A DNA stretch of 64,000 bases from NCBI GenBank assembly GCA_949316495.1, contig OX439012.1, positions 24,338,666 through 24,402,665 on the forward strand, read 5' to 3'. Below are positions 23,127 to 34,330 of this stretch, in pieces; positions within the stretch are counted from its first letter, which is position 1, and each line of letters starts with the position of its first letter. A program made the position numbers and the translations under genes. A model generated the notes under the pieces. The model ran no database searches. It worked only from the letters and a program-made list of their open reading frames with translations, and was not told where the DNA came from. This stretch comes from Amphiduros pacificus. Taxonomy: Eukaryota; Annelida; Polychaeta; Phyllodocida; Hesionidae.

Positions 23127-24189
23127 TCCTATTATATACAGTTAATGTCTGAAATGCCCTTTTATAAACTATATCTTTAAAACTCAAACTGTTATCTATT
23201 TAATTCATGTTGATATCACATCATGGAATTTGAATAAAAGATATTCAAATAACACGAAACAATATATAGATACTGTTTATGGAAACATAATTTCTTGAAA
23301 CCTAACAGTACCTGCAATCAATTATTTCTGGTAATACATAAGGTTAATTATAAAAGCAAGCCAATAATCTGTTCTATTAATTAGGTATACAGGTGGAAAT
23401 GAGACTGTGTTGAGCAGTCATAATCCTGGATACATTATCTGACGGACAAAACTTCATAAATTTATACCTGTCAACCGAAATGAAACAAATCAATAACTAC
23501 GACACTTTGTGCTGAGTTGGTATGCAAGTAAGTATGAATTTCGCTTCGGGACCTTGATGGTAGAAAGTGACTATCGTGATATTATTTTGCAAAACTAAGA
23601 CAGATAAGGCCTAACTTGGGTTAAAAAGATTAAATATAGTAATGGTGTTTGTGTAAGCAGATTTGAAGCATTATTTCTGGCATAATTATTGTAATTGATT
23701 TGTAAAGCAAGCCAGAAAGAGCTACCTATTTAGAAGATCTTGTTTTACCAAACAATTGATGAGAAAAAATAAATCATTGGCTACAGTTATCTAACAAATC
23801 AAGATTGATGTAATGTTTTAAAATATTTATCATTTTACAAAATACATGTACAATGTATTCACAATGAGTAAATTCAATTAGCTACTTGGCTACTCAAGAA
23901 TCAGTTTATGCATGGCTGTTTATGATAATATATTACTTCATCTTCCTTAAGTTAATAAGTGCACAGCATCTGTCATTGAGATAAAAATTCTCATTATATA
24001 AGCATGTAAATTTTACATTTTAGTAGCAGCATTTTACCCACATATTCGTCACAGACGACATCTAGCTTACTGGACAAATATTTCAATGTAAGCAATAAGG
24101 GATTTTTCAAATATTCATATTAACATCAATTTTCCATATAACTCAAGCAATTTTATTGTGGAGAATATATCAAGTTTATTACACATTAT
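23127..24189 (+). other. 5' flank of the GPCR gene
   Basis: Duplicated in copy B up to about 23,660. The remaining 530 bp next to the start codon exists only here. No TATA box or initiator stands out. AT content is high, and any 5' untranslated exon cannot be placed from sequence alone. Confidence 0.4.
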
Positions 24190-26568
24190 ATGGACTTTCC
24201 TCATATCTGTACAACTGCTATGTCAGAGGCACTGGTTTCATCGACTTTTGACAAAACATTTACTAATGTTACCCGAAGTATTCTGGATGACCTATTGGTC
24301 AGCAATGAGACTGAAATGGGTGATATAGGAATTCAAGAAAATGTTCAAACTGAGTATGATGCCAGATGGATTTACTTAACAGTAACTCCAATACTTCTTC
24401 TGTTGGGTTCTGTTGGTAACTTCCTCTCTGCTGTTGTTTCATTCAGGCGCCAAAAAAAGAGAACTATATATTTTTACATGGGTGCATTAGCAATCATTGA
24501 CACCATTGTTCTCTATCTGACCTCAATTCATTTTTGGCTGAAAAGTCTCACTTATGGCAAGTTTGACCTGCCGGTGCACACTTGGTGCATTGCTTATATC
24601 TTAACATTCTGTATGAGTGAGTTGTCCGCCTGGGTCCTGGTTGTCATCAGCGTGGAGAGGTTTCTACATACATGGTTTCCATTAAAAGCCAAGTACATCA
24701 CTTCTGTGCCCAGAGCAAGATGTATAGTTTGTTTACTAGCACTGGCAGTCGTATCACTCAATATGATACATATTTTTTCCATGGAAGTTAAATTGTTGAA
24801 TGGTTATAGATTTTGTTCTGTAAAAAGAAAGTTTGTATATTTCTATTCCAATGTATGGCCCTTTCTTGATGGTTTTACTTATGCCTTCATCCCATCTCTG
24901 CTCATCACTGTCTTCAATCTCTTGATTATCTTCCGGATACTGTTTAAAGTAAACCTGAGTTATCCGGCAATCAATAAAAGTGGGACTGGTAAGTAATATG
25001 AATAAAACATTGATATGTTCTGTTTAAATGTGTACCTATAGTGATTATAGTTTTGATATTTGATATAAATATTGAGATATAAGGTTTAAGGTTGAAGAGG
25101 TTTAAGTGGTTGAGGGGAGTGAACATCCATATGAAGCTACAAATATTTGTTAAATGTTTAGGTAAAAGATATTATTAGTTTGGATGTTCACATAGTGGTT
25201 ATCATAGTACAACTTTCTTATTGGAGGAATAAGTATGTGACCTGTCCAAAAGCTAAAATCTTGGAGAAAAGAAATCCTGCTCATGCCATCTCAGTTGACC
25301 TCATTTGAAAATTAAATGTATCCTCTTCATGAAGGTCAGACTTTGCAGCACAAATTCAGATTAGTATCTTGCCAAATCATTTGTGATATCTGTAGCCAAA
25401 CTGTGAAATCACTGAAAACAAGATGGCTGAAAGTCGGTTGAACAGTGCATGAGAATCTTTTAGAGGCTTAACACTAAATATGTTCAATATAACAAAGACA
25501 AGCTTTGTGCGTTCTTTTCCCCGGAAGGTCATTTCAGTGCATGCTTCTCTCAATCTGCAGGTGTAAATGTCCATTCTACCTCTTATCAATGGTTCAATAT
25601 GAACTTGCTGAGGGCAATGGCCTGTCAGTTAAGGATACAATCAGATGCCTATAATATGTGAAATGTTTATGGCCAACCAGTTAATGATGTAATCATATGA
25701 TTAAAGTATCTGAGATGCTTATGGCCAGCCAGTATATGATGTAATCAGAAACCTAGAATATGTGAGATGTTTTCAACATAAACAGTCCAGCCAGGTACCT
25801 TTTTCCCAACAGAAAAACCTGAGGTTGTGGTTGGTAGTTTTGTTGCGGCTTCACTTAACAACATTATAATAGAGTGCAACATTATCAAATGTCAATCTAT
25901 TCAGGCCATTCTTAATATCCTGTTTATGTGTTCAGTTGTTTATCAGACGCTTTCTACCAGGCAGTTTTTTATCCGTATATTACTTATGATTACTGACATC
26001 ATGATAATATACATCTATATCAAGTGTCAGCTGTAGAGGAACATGGTCAGAAAGTAATGGAATATTTACAATGTCACAGAAAAGCACATTATTTTTGAGA
26101 CCATTTGTTACCATGAAGTGATCAATTCTTCATGTAGAATTAGTTGCACAATATATGTGAATGGACCCTGAGCAAATTCTTGTTCAGTACATGGCCAGCC
26201 AGATAATGAAATAATCAGACGCCTAAAATATGAGAGATGTTTATGGCCAGCCAGTTAATGATATAATCAGATATCTAAGATATATGAAATGTTTGTTTTT
26301 CACAGGTAAGATGACGGTGAGGACCACCAAGATGCTGGTATTGACTACTACATGGTTTGTTTTGGCTGCTAACCCTATAGTCATCTATATCTTGGCTTTA
26401 GATGCATACTTCTCTCCTGATACCACAAGTACTTCCGTAGCCATTATGAACAACCTCATGATCAGTAACAATGCAGTTAACTTCTATATCTACTGCATGG
26501 CATCAACAGAATTCAGAAAAGAACTCAAATCGACTCTGAATATTATGAACGGGGTGGGACCAGCTTGA
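24190..26568 (+). CDS. Class A (rhodopsin-like) GPCR, probable peptide receptor
   Basis: Two exons, 24,190-24,988 and 26,306-26,568, join G|GT across a phase-1 GT-AG intron, giving 353 aa. The N-terminus (about 60 aa, with N-glycosylation sequons NVT at 26 and NET at 39) precedes seven predicted helices. TM1 has GSVGN (N77). TM2 has LAIID (D104). Cys133 at the top of TM3 pairs with Cys209 in loop 2. TM3 ends VISVERF instead of DRY. TM6 has WFVLAANP and TM7 NNAVNFYIYC, an NFxxY in place of NPxxY. ERF with NFxxY is usual in invertebrate FMRFamide-receptor-like and other orphan peptide receptors, so a plasma-membrane neuropeptide receptor is inferred; the ligand is unknown. A short C-tail follows. 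The first ATG is used; a second lies at residue 11. Intron retention would stop after SGTGK. Confidence 0.88.
25610..26300 (+). repeat. Intronic 52-bp degenerate minisatellite
   Basis: In the GPCR intron, units containing GGCCAGCCAGTTAATGATRT, AATCAGA and CTAAAATATGTGAGATGTTT recur in two clusters, at 25,610-25,780 and 26,190-26,300. The pseudogene copy has the same array with a different unit number (47,930-48,190 and 48,410-48,510). The last unit leads straight into the exon 2 acceptor. Confidence 0.7.
25830..26165 (-). mobile_element. LINE endonuclease relic in GPCR intron
   Basis: The minus strand reads STRRIDHFMVTNG, then LLSDHVPLQLTLD, the C-terminal signature of a LINE AP-endonuclease (RIDHF... 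SDHVP). The same relic is in the pseudogene intron (about 48,225-48,385, shorter by an internal deletion), so the insertion predates the segmental duplication. Confidence 0.65.
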
Positions 26569-26633
26569 TTCATGAAATGTTTTTGATGAGTTACAGATTT
26601 TCAATAAGTGTATTTTGAATAGAATACCTCATA

Positions 26634-26750
<117 letters not shown>

Positions 26751-26759
26751 ATAATAGTA

Positions 26760-27279
26760 ATTATCAATAATATGAATAGGAATGAGAAAGTCATTAATTA
26801 ATTCAAACAGAGCATCCGCTGCACCGATCGGCTTGATCTTGGGCTCATTGGAAAGAAAAAGATGAAATATTAAGAAAGGTGGAAGCATAAATTCCTTTTA
26901 TTATTAGTCAAAATAGCCAAAAACTTATATTTCAAGCAGTACAGAGGGAGGAGCTTACAAAAAGGTAACAGCAGTATTCATATTAACATAATTTATGATG
27001 TTACCATGACGTCACTATGTTGACACTTCCATGTTTGACGTCACTATGACAACACTTTCCTGTCTGACATCATTATGACATGCTTATCTTGCTTGCAGTG
27101 TCAACACAGTTTTAGAGCATGAAAAACCACCTTTCTACTAATTATTGATGAAGATATGGTCTTTTGTATATATAATATTCGGTTGAATGAAATATGCATC
27201 TCATAGCCTCGCAACGTCATTACAGTTCTAGAGCAGGTTAAATCATCTTTCTACTCCAATTATTTATGAAACTGTGGCA

Positions 27280-27285
<6 letters not shown>
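26760..27285 (+). repeat. CRE-motif-bearing repeat, copy 1
   Basis: Homologous to 33,110-33,900: AGAAAGTCATTAATTAATTC, AAACAGAGCATCCGCTG, AGATGAAATATTAAGAAAGG and TTTATGATGTTACCATGACG are shared in order. Two exact or near TGACGTCA motifs occur at about 27,007 and 27,037. The second half has two units of CAGGTTAAATCATCTTTCTAC-type sequence (at most 20 bases matching), which are tandem in the other copy. Confidence 0.8.
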
Positions 27286-27313
<28 letters not shown>

Positions 27314-27337
27314 ATATAATATAATATATATATATTT

Positions 27338-27374
<37 letters not shown>

Positions 27375-27440
27375 TATATAATTACGAGAGAGCAGTATTA
27401 TTCTTATTATTCTTATCATTATTATTATATATACACACAC
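27284..27440. repeat. TA-rich low-complexity tract
   Basis: Interrupted (TA)n with ATTT insertions, followed by TTCTTATTATTCTTATCATT-type repeats. Confidence 0.9.
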
Positions 27441-27642
27441 TAGAATTGGCTTGGTTAATCATTTTTAAGAGTGGAATAGTGTTGGGTTGCCATTAATTGT
27501 CAGCTTGGTATTATATTGTATCTACTTATGACACCATGTCACCACCTTAACCATGTATTAGGGTCTTCTAAATGTGATGTTTACATATTTTAAATGTCTG
27601 AGCTATTGTTTTATTTTTACTTGATATTGTAGCGTCATTTTC

Positions 27643-28303
27643 AGGGGTGGGAGAGTTTTGAACCAATCTGTGCAGTAAATCTGAACCAATCTGGTCAAAT
27701 CACGTCATTCTGGACGCTCACAACTGATCTGGACGCTAAATGACGTCATTCTGGTCACTCGCAACACATCTAGGCACTAAATCGCAGCAAATCTGATTGA
27801 TTTCTGAGCGTTACTGTATGGTGGACAATGGCCAGATTGAAAAAAATGTGTTATTTTAACTTTATGTAATGACTATCGTACACAAATTTTAAAGAAAATA
27901 ACATGCTCATCAGTTACATATATAAGTACATGATCATCTAAAACTGATTTTTAACGATATTTTTACGTAATTTTAACATAGGAATGTGCCCCAGTTTAAG
28001 ATTGCATGGCAAGGGGTATTTCCTTACTTGGGGGCACAAATATTACAGTAAAAATGTTATAAATTGATCATAAAATTGAAATTATCAGTAACAAGACACT
28101 GTTACACACTCAACTGTAACGAGATTTGTTAGCTTTTGTAATGATTTTGATATGATATTGATGCCTTTTGTGAGACATAAAAAAATTGTTATATAACAGA
28201 GCCACCCAGATTGGTTCAGAATTGGTCCAGAACAATGGTATGATGTCATACCACCCAGATATGTTTCAATTACCGACCAGATTGGTTCAGAGCTCTCCCA
28301 CCT
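27643..28303. mobile_element. Short element with inverted termini (MITE-like)
   Basis: Left terminus AGGGGTGGGAGAGTTTTGAA and CCAATCTG, right terminus CAGATTGG and TTCAGAGCTCTCCCACCT: about 26-bp imperfect inverted repeats over a 661-bp element. AACCAATCTG and its complement recur subterminally (three times left, two right), along with CGTCATTCTGG repeats. No protein is encoded. No convincing target duplication is visible, so the superfamily is undetermined. Confidence 0.7.
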
Positions 28304-28720
28304 GATTGATTATTCATTTATGTTTTTACTCTTATCATTCATTCAAGTTTTTAATTCATATCTTCATGACAATGAATGAACTTAATGTTTTGATGTTAAC
28401 AATCCATTCATAGCAAGATCTTAATTATTGGTTTAAAGATTTCACATTAATATCTCGGTTTGTAATACACTTACAGAAATGACATGTCTGGAATTTTGAA
28501 AACAAAATGAAGACAGATATGTATGATTATTATAGATTTAACTGTTTTGGCTTTGAAAATGACTGCCATATATATATAAACAATATAATAAATTCTTAAT
28601 TTTTGTTTTAAAGATTTCACATTAATATCTCGACTGATAATACACTTACAAAAATTATTTAAATATGTATAGAATCGTGAAAACAAGAGTTAGACAGTTA
28701 TGTGTGATTCAAGTACATTT
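28304..28720. other. Intergenic with a diverged local duplication
   Basis: Two diverged units beginning TTTAAAGATTTCACATTAAT at about 28,433 and 28,608 carry ACACTTACARAAAT and GTGAAAACAA-like parts. A weaker third match lies near 31,985-32,050. No gene seen. Confidence 0.55.
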
Positions 28721-28721
28721 A

Positions 28722-28810
28722 AATACCGTATTTACTCGAATATAAGACAAGGTTTTTGTACCGAAACCCTTAGTTAATGTTTGGGGGGGGCCATCTTATA
28801 CACAAGGGCA
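28722..28810. mobile_element. MITE terminus, ACCGTATTTACTCGAATATA type
   Basis: The motif ACCGTATTTACTCGAATATA, then AGAC, then further on GGGGGGGCCATCTTATAC, resembles a terminal sequence common to short DNA transposons of many invertebrates, with a TATAAGA/TCTTATA inverted pair. The matching far end was not found with confidence. A related AAATACTCGTGTATAAGACC lies at 31,921-31,940 in direct, not inverted, orientation. Confidence 0.45.
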
Positions 28811-28920
28811 ACCTGTGGATGGTGATGTACAACCAGGCATTTACCCAATATTATCACAATTTACGCTAACCAGGTCAAGAATTTCTTCAGCGTTAAAACA
28901 AAGCGTATTCATTACAAACT

Positions 28921-28996
28921 TTCGTATTTTCGAAATAACAGATATCAGACGTAGCGGATCGATTTTAATTGCTTTTTAAATGATAAATAAAGGTAT
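28921..28996 (+). repeat. Left arm of a 3-kb-spaced inverted repeat
   Basis: TTCGTATTTTCGAAATAACA, GATATCAGACGTAGCGGATC and AAATGATAAATAAAGGTAT read as the complement of 31,822-31,898 with modest divergence. The enclosed 2.8 kb contains a TTAA-element scrap, a SINE-A and a LINE fragment. Confidence 0.65.
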
Positions 28997-29004
28997 CATA
29001 AATA

Positions 29005-29115
29005 TATTATGCGTGTGAAAGCATTTCTGTCAAAAAGGGAAGACATGACTCAAAGCAGTGGTAACAATGACGAAATGTCCTTTAACAGCAAAACTGTGAA
29101 CGCTGATAATATTTA
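29005..29115 (+). mobile_element. Scrap of the TTAA element
   Basis: GTGTGAAAGCATTTCTGTCA, AAAAGGGAAGACATGACTCA and CAAAACTGTGAACGCTGATA match the interior of the 1.2-kb TTAA element, without either terminus. Confidence 0.7.
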
Positions 29116-29248
29116 ACCACATCTCAACAGTAGTCTGTCTTCATTATTAAGTGGAAATTATGCAAAAGTTGGAGAAAATGTCAGTTTACCAATGCTTAAA
29201 TATGCTTATGTAACTCGAGGTCGCCATTCTGAAAAGCGGAAGTGATGG

Positions 29249-29397
29249 TTTGTTTGGGGTTTTACATCACTTTCAATATTATTTCAGTCATTTCGTCATT
29301 TTTCGGCTGGGGTTCGAACCCACGACCTTTGGATCACCACACAGGAACTGGTGCTAATAAGCTGGCACTCTAACCAACAGCGTCACGGCCTGTGGCC
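29249..29397 (-). mobile_element. SINE-A, internally deleted
   Basis: The minus-strand tail and conserved 3' block join directly to the tRNA-like head (GGTTCGAACCC complement, GCTAATAAGCTGGCACTCTA). About 170 bp of the middle is lost. Near-identical 12-bp duplications CGGAAGTGATGG and CGGAAATGATGG lie at 29,237-29,248 and 29,398-29,409, so the insertion boundaries are intact. Confidence 0.9.
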
Positions 29398-29574
29398 CGG
29401 AAATGATGGGGAGAGGCTCTTGTTTTTGGCACGAAAACGATCAGCCAGTCCAGCCAGTGTGTTCATTCCCATTGAAATATTAATTATTATAAATCATTTT
29501 ATTCAAACTCTTTTCATAAAATAAAGGTTTAGTTCACATTCATACACCACACATTATTCATTCATATATATAAA

Positions 29575-30840
29575 AGCACCATCATCTTGCAAGTGTACAA
29601 CTATTTTCCAATAAAATCACAATCTCTTCCTGCCAGTGGTTAAAACCATCTATATTAAAATCCTGTTTCGTAAAACCTCTTAATTCAGTGATCAAGCTCA
29701 GGGCCACATGGTTATCATCTGTTAGGTCATTCACATATGCATCTTTTAGCAATGATAATCCCTCTCCCTGCAGAGATCCACTTGGAGCCTTTTCCCAATT
29801 GTATGTAGATTCCTACCAGTGATTGATCTGGAATTGGCTCTGCACATCCTGATCAGAGAGCTAGCTTTATCATTGTCTGACACCAGCATTGTCAGAAACA
29901 TTTTTAGAAATCTCCTGTACATTTGATCAGTCACACTGACAACACCCATAATTGGTGGCAGACACCTAGTATGTGTAGTATTTGGCAGGTGCAAAATCTT
30001 CCACACACATCTGTTCCACATTCACTTGGAAATCTTTGACATTTACATCTGAGAAGTCCCATACTGCAGTTCCATACAAATGAGCACATTGTGTATTAAA
30101 AACACTAGTGACAACATTGTCAGGACTTCTCTCAAGTGTGACAAGAAGGTTATTCACTCCACTGACTAGATCAATTTTCTTTCTTTTTACTTCACCTCTC
30201 TCACTCAAGTTGGACATTGCCCAGATCTTTTACACTGTCAACCCACTGTAGTGGTGTTCCACAAGTGTAATTTCAGGTTTTGGCTGCACCTTCCTTCGTG
30301 AAAATAAAATGCACACAGTCTTGACAGGATTGTATTGTACACCATATTCCACACCATACTGCTGGCATGTCTGTAACACACTCCTCAGTCCTTTCACACT
30401 TGGCACTAGCAGTTTGAGATCATATGCATATCTCATTGCTCCTTAGAAATGTGATCCCACCCAACATCTGATGCCATCAGCTTCCAACCTATTCAGCAGG
30501 ATGTCCATGTATACACCAAATAGTACTGGTTACACTACTTATCCGTAGCGAATGCAATTATTGGTAGAAAATTCACCCGAGTATTCACCCTTCCATACAG
30601 TTCTCATGACCTGTCTTTCATACCACAACTGCTGGTATCTTCCTATCAATCAGAATATCAAATAATTTATCATGATGTGCCCGTTCAAAGGCTTTTGTTG
30701 CATCCACAAAACATGCATATACATCTGACTGGTTTTTCAGGTAGTACTAAATGACTTCCTTTGTGACAAAGTTGCACCTAACAGTACTGTGTTTTTCCTC
30801 AAGGTCTATAATCCACAATCAGTTTGAAGCATCTGGAGAG
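29575..30840 (-). mobile_element. LINE-D reverse transcriptase fragment
   Basis: The minus strand shows, in order, VDATKAFERAHHDKLFDILI, VLFGVYMDILLNRLEADGI and MRYAYDLKLLVPSVKG, where the YADD catalytic box has become YAYD. After these come QYNPVKTVCILFSRRK, CAHLYGTAVWDFS, WKILHLPNTTHTRCLPPI and a C-terminal DDNHVALSLITELRGF-like end. Several frame changes and stops occur, and the active-site Asp change shows it is dead. It is distinct from LINE-A, -B and -C. The clade is not assigned. Confidence 0.8.
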
Positions 30841-31501
30841 AACTTCGGGTGGTCTCGTATATTTACATAACTGCCTTCGGCTCTGGGGGATTCCAGGATG
30901 AGAGTGAGGCTATGACGCCAGTGGGGGGTATTTCCCATTCAGCACACATGGCGGACAAACCAAAAGATAACAGAGGCAGGTGGTCTTCTCTGTCATATAT
31001 TGTTAAAATGTTAATATAATGTCATAATTATGCAATATCATGCAAGCAGAGTATATAAACTCTAACTCTAACTGAATTCAGACTGAATATTATGCAACTT
31101 TCTTCAATTGATAAGTAGTGTTCTCCAATCACCCATCGGCAAAGCCCAGATAGGTGATATAAGTCACCAGCTGCAAAAACTGAGTCGAAACTACCGTTAA
31201 AACGGGTTCAATTTAAATAATAAAAAAATAAGACTAGCTGCTTAAGTTTACTTTTTCTGTGCTAAATTAACAAATAACATTACTTTGAACACATTTAAGC
31301 CAAAAAAACATAATTCTGTCCCAGTATTTCATTGTGGATTATAGACCTTAAATGCAAATTGCAGTGCACTTGTCTGGAGCTGATCCTTATATCTCATGAT
31401 AAGAATGATGTCTATCAGCTTGCTCATGGAGCTGCACAGGGTTACTCCGCGATCGTTTTTCCCATCATAATATATTGTGCAATGATGGATCCCTGATGGA
31501 T
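30841..31501. other. Intergenic with a short dispersed repeat
   Basis: No gene. The stretch at about 31,123-31,163 (TGTTCTCCAATCACCCATCG, GCAAAGCCCAGATAGGTGAT) recurs inverted at about 59,063-59,103, downstream of the HES gene. Confidence 0.5.
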
Positions 31502-31847
31502 GATTTGAAAGTTCGAAATGAAAACGCTTTATTTTGATGCTAAGGTCAAGGATGTCACGAACATCGAATTTACATTTTACTTTTACTTTCATGTCTATTA
31601 AAATTAATATTTAATTATATCACACAATTTGTAATAATATTGGGTAAATACCTTTATTTATCATTTATTTATCATGATTTGAAAGTTCAAAATGAAAACG
31701 CTTTGTTTTGATGCTAAGGTCAAGGATGTCACGAACATCGTATTTACATTTTACTTTAACTTTCATGTCAATTAAAATTAATATTTAATTATATCACACA
31801 ATTTGTAATAATATTGGGTAAATACCTTTATTTATCATTTCAAACGC
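31502..31847 (+). repeat. 174-bp tandem duplication
   Basis: Two near-identical units start GATTTGAAAGTTCRAAATGA and run through AAGGATGTCACGAACATCG to TGGGTAAATACCTTTATTTA. The second unit runs into the right arm of the inverted repeat. Confidence 0.9.
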
Positions 31848-31898
31848 AATAATAATTGATCCGCTATGTCCGATATCCATTATTTAAAAAATACGAAC
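31822..31898 (-). repeat. Right arm of the inverted repeat
   Basis: The complement of 28,921-28,996 (TACCTTTATTTATCATTT, GATCCGCTATGTCCGATATC, ATACGAA). With the left arm it may mark a transposon whose ends are otherwise lost. Confidence 0.65.
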
Positions 31899-32470
31899 TT
31901 CGTATTTACGTTTTATCATAAATACTCGTGTATAAGACCATTAAAATCTTGTTGCATAAGCATATTTTATTATTTCCACTAAAAATGCACTTAAAGAAAT
32001 TATTTAAATATGTATGATATTGTGAGAGCAAGAGGAATATAATGAAGTATATTTCAAATGTGTTAACATGCATGTTTCTGTGCACCTTTGCTTATTCAAA
32101 TTCATCTGGGTGTGGTAAGCTAAAAGGCCACATCACTATATGTGTTTTCTCCATCTCTCAAATTGAAATATCATGAACATGACACAATTTCAAATAGAAA
32201 TATCACACTCTTATATATATAGTTACCATATCCCTAAAATAAATATTGCCTATGTCCATCATAGGCAAATCATAAGATTAAGACAGATTTGTCAACTGCT
32301 CATGCCATGAAAGGGATCATAATAACTTGCACATAATATGCACATATGCATGCAAACACCCATATGATAGTATGGAAGAAAACAGACCACAAGAAATAAT
32401 TGTATGTATGTTTTGTTATGAAATAAAAAGAAAACAACCTTTATAATTTTCAATTCTGCTCATTTGCCCA
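31899..32470. other. Intergenic, nothing recognised
   Basis: AT-rich sequence without protein-like frames. Short similarity to 28,640-28,700 near 31,990-32,040 only. Confidence 0.5.
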
Positions 32471-32720
32471 CTGAAAATGTTTTGGCCATTGCCCACCACA
32501 ATATAGACAATCCCTGCATCAAAGGTTTGCCCACTGCCTATTTGCCTATGGTCATAATGAAGGCAGGCTGAAAAAACTTTTGCCCATTGCCCATTTGCCG
32601 ATGATCACAATATAGGCAATCCCTGCTTCAAAAGTTTGCCCACTGCCTATTTGCCTATGGTCAAAATGAAGGCAAGTTGAAAATGTTTTGCCCATTGCAT
32701 CAAAATATAGTCAACTATGA
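32471..32720. repeat. 108-bp direct repeat, about two units
   Basis: TTTGCCCACTGCCTATTTGC, CTATGGTCA.AATGAAGGCA and TTTTGCCCATTGC recur with a 108-bp spacing (32,527 and 32,635). A partial unit lies upstream. Confidence 0.8.
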
Positions 32721-33109
32721 AAAGGTGGGGTATATTTAATATGACTCTTATTTAAAATGATTGTCTCATGAATATTCATAATGAATTCCTACACATGGTG
32801 GGGCATACTTATCATGGGCTAGATCAGCTCACCACCTGGTTTTGGTTTTTTAATGATTGGATTTTAGAGAGTACTTTCGATTTGGTTTATGCAGTTCTGG
32901 TTTGTTGTTTTCAATATGGCAACTGTCAATCTGACTACGGAGCCATTGCAGCCATTTTCTTGAGACGCTGCACATGGTCAAAGTCCCATATTTATTCTGA
33001 ATTTTGCAAAATACAATAATGTCCATTGTGACTAATATCATTTAATTATTGCTCTTGATTCTTTCTAATTGTTGGATAAATATTGTAGTGTATAATATGT
33101 GCGATGATA
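32721..33109. other. Intergenic with repeat relic
   Basis: No gene. 32,869-32,920 matches 14,358-14,400 (CTTTCGATTT, GCAGTTCTGG, GTTGTTTTCAA). Confidence 0.45.
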
Positions 33110-33900
33110 TCTTTAATAATAATAATAATATGAATATGAATATGAATGAGAAAGTCATTAATTAATTCAAACAGAGCATCCGCTGTACCAAATCTTGGGT
33201 TCATTGGAAAAAAAAAGATGAAATATTAAGAAAGGTGGAAGGGACATAGCATACATTCCTTTTATTATCAGTCAAAATATCCAAAAAATGGTATTTCAAG
33301 AGGAACAGAGGGAGGAGTTTTATCAAAGGTAATAGCATAGTTTCCAAATGATCATATTAACATAATTTATGATGTTACCATGACGCCACTATGATGACAC
33401 GTTCTGTTCTGATGTCACTATGACAACACTTTGTCTGACGTCAAGATGATGACGCCTCCTGTGTGACGTCATCATTTTAAAAATTTTACTTGCAAGAGGA
33501 CTTCACTCCAGGTAAAATCATCTTTCTACACCAATTATTGAGGAAACTGATCATTTGTATTTACGATATTCAATGGAAAGAAATGTGCATCTCGTAGCCT
33601 CACGCAACTGAGTTTACCTTGCTCGCAACGCCAAGAGGACTTCACTCCAGGTTAAATCATCTTTCTACTTTGATTATTGACAAAACTGTGGTCATTTGTA
33701 TATGCGATATTCAGTGCATAGAAATGTGCATCTCATAGCCTCACCTTGATCGCAACGTCAAGAGAATTTCACTCCAGGTTAAATTATCTTTCTATTCCAA
33801 TTATTGACAAATATGTGATCATTTGTATAATATGATATTCAGTGGAAAGAAATATGCATCTCATAGCCTCACACAACTGATATATATATATCCCTTTTAC
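33110..33900 (+). repeat. CRE-motif-bearing repeat, copy 2, with three tandem units
   Basis: Homologous to 26,760-27,285. CRE-like TGACGTCA or one-base variants occur at about 33,379-33,475. After these, three units of 120-145 bp begin AAGAGGACTTCACTCCAGGT (about 33,493, 33,632 and 33,759), each with ATCATCTTTCTAC, CATTTGTAT.GATATTCA and GTGCATCTCATAGCCTCA. The repeat directly abuts the LINE-A 5' region. Confidence 0.8.
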
Positions 33901-34330
33901 CCTGACAAACTTTCACAGGTGTCCTGTTAAGCTGTTGTGGTGTGTGCAAGCATTGATACCTCTTCACATCAAATCTATGAATTTACTGTTATTTAACAAA
34001 TACGGATTACACTACGTACACTAAGGACATACATAAGATCATGGGGACTTGACTGGTGAAATGGAATATCCCAGATAACGGTCAGTAAATGAACATTCAA
34101 TGGTGATATATCTTGATATGTGACTGAATGATAGTTCCACTTCATTGAACACAGCACAGCCACAACACAGGTGTGGTGTTACCTGTAGGATGCCCCCCCC
34201 CCTAGTGACCCTAATAGTGGTGGTAGTGTTGTAAACATAAACATACCTGTACAGAGCAATCAGCTGATCAATACCCCCAACAAGGAATAGTCCCAGTGAT
34301 TCACCCGCTGTACCCCCTAGATCTAAGAGG

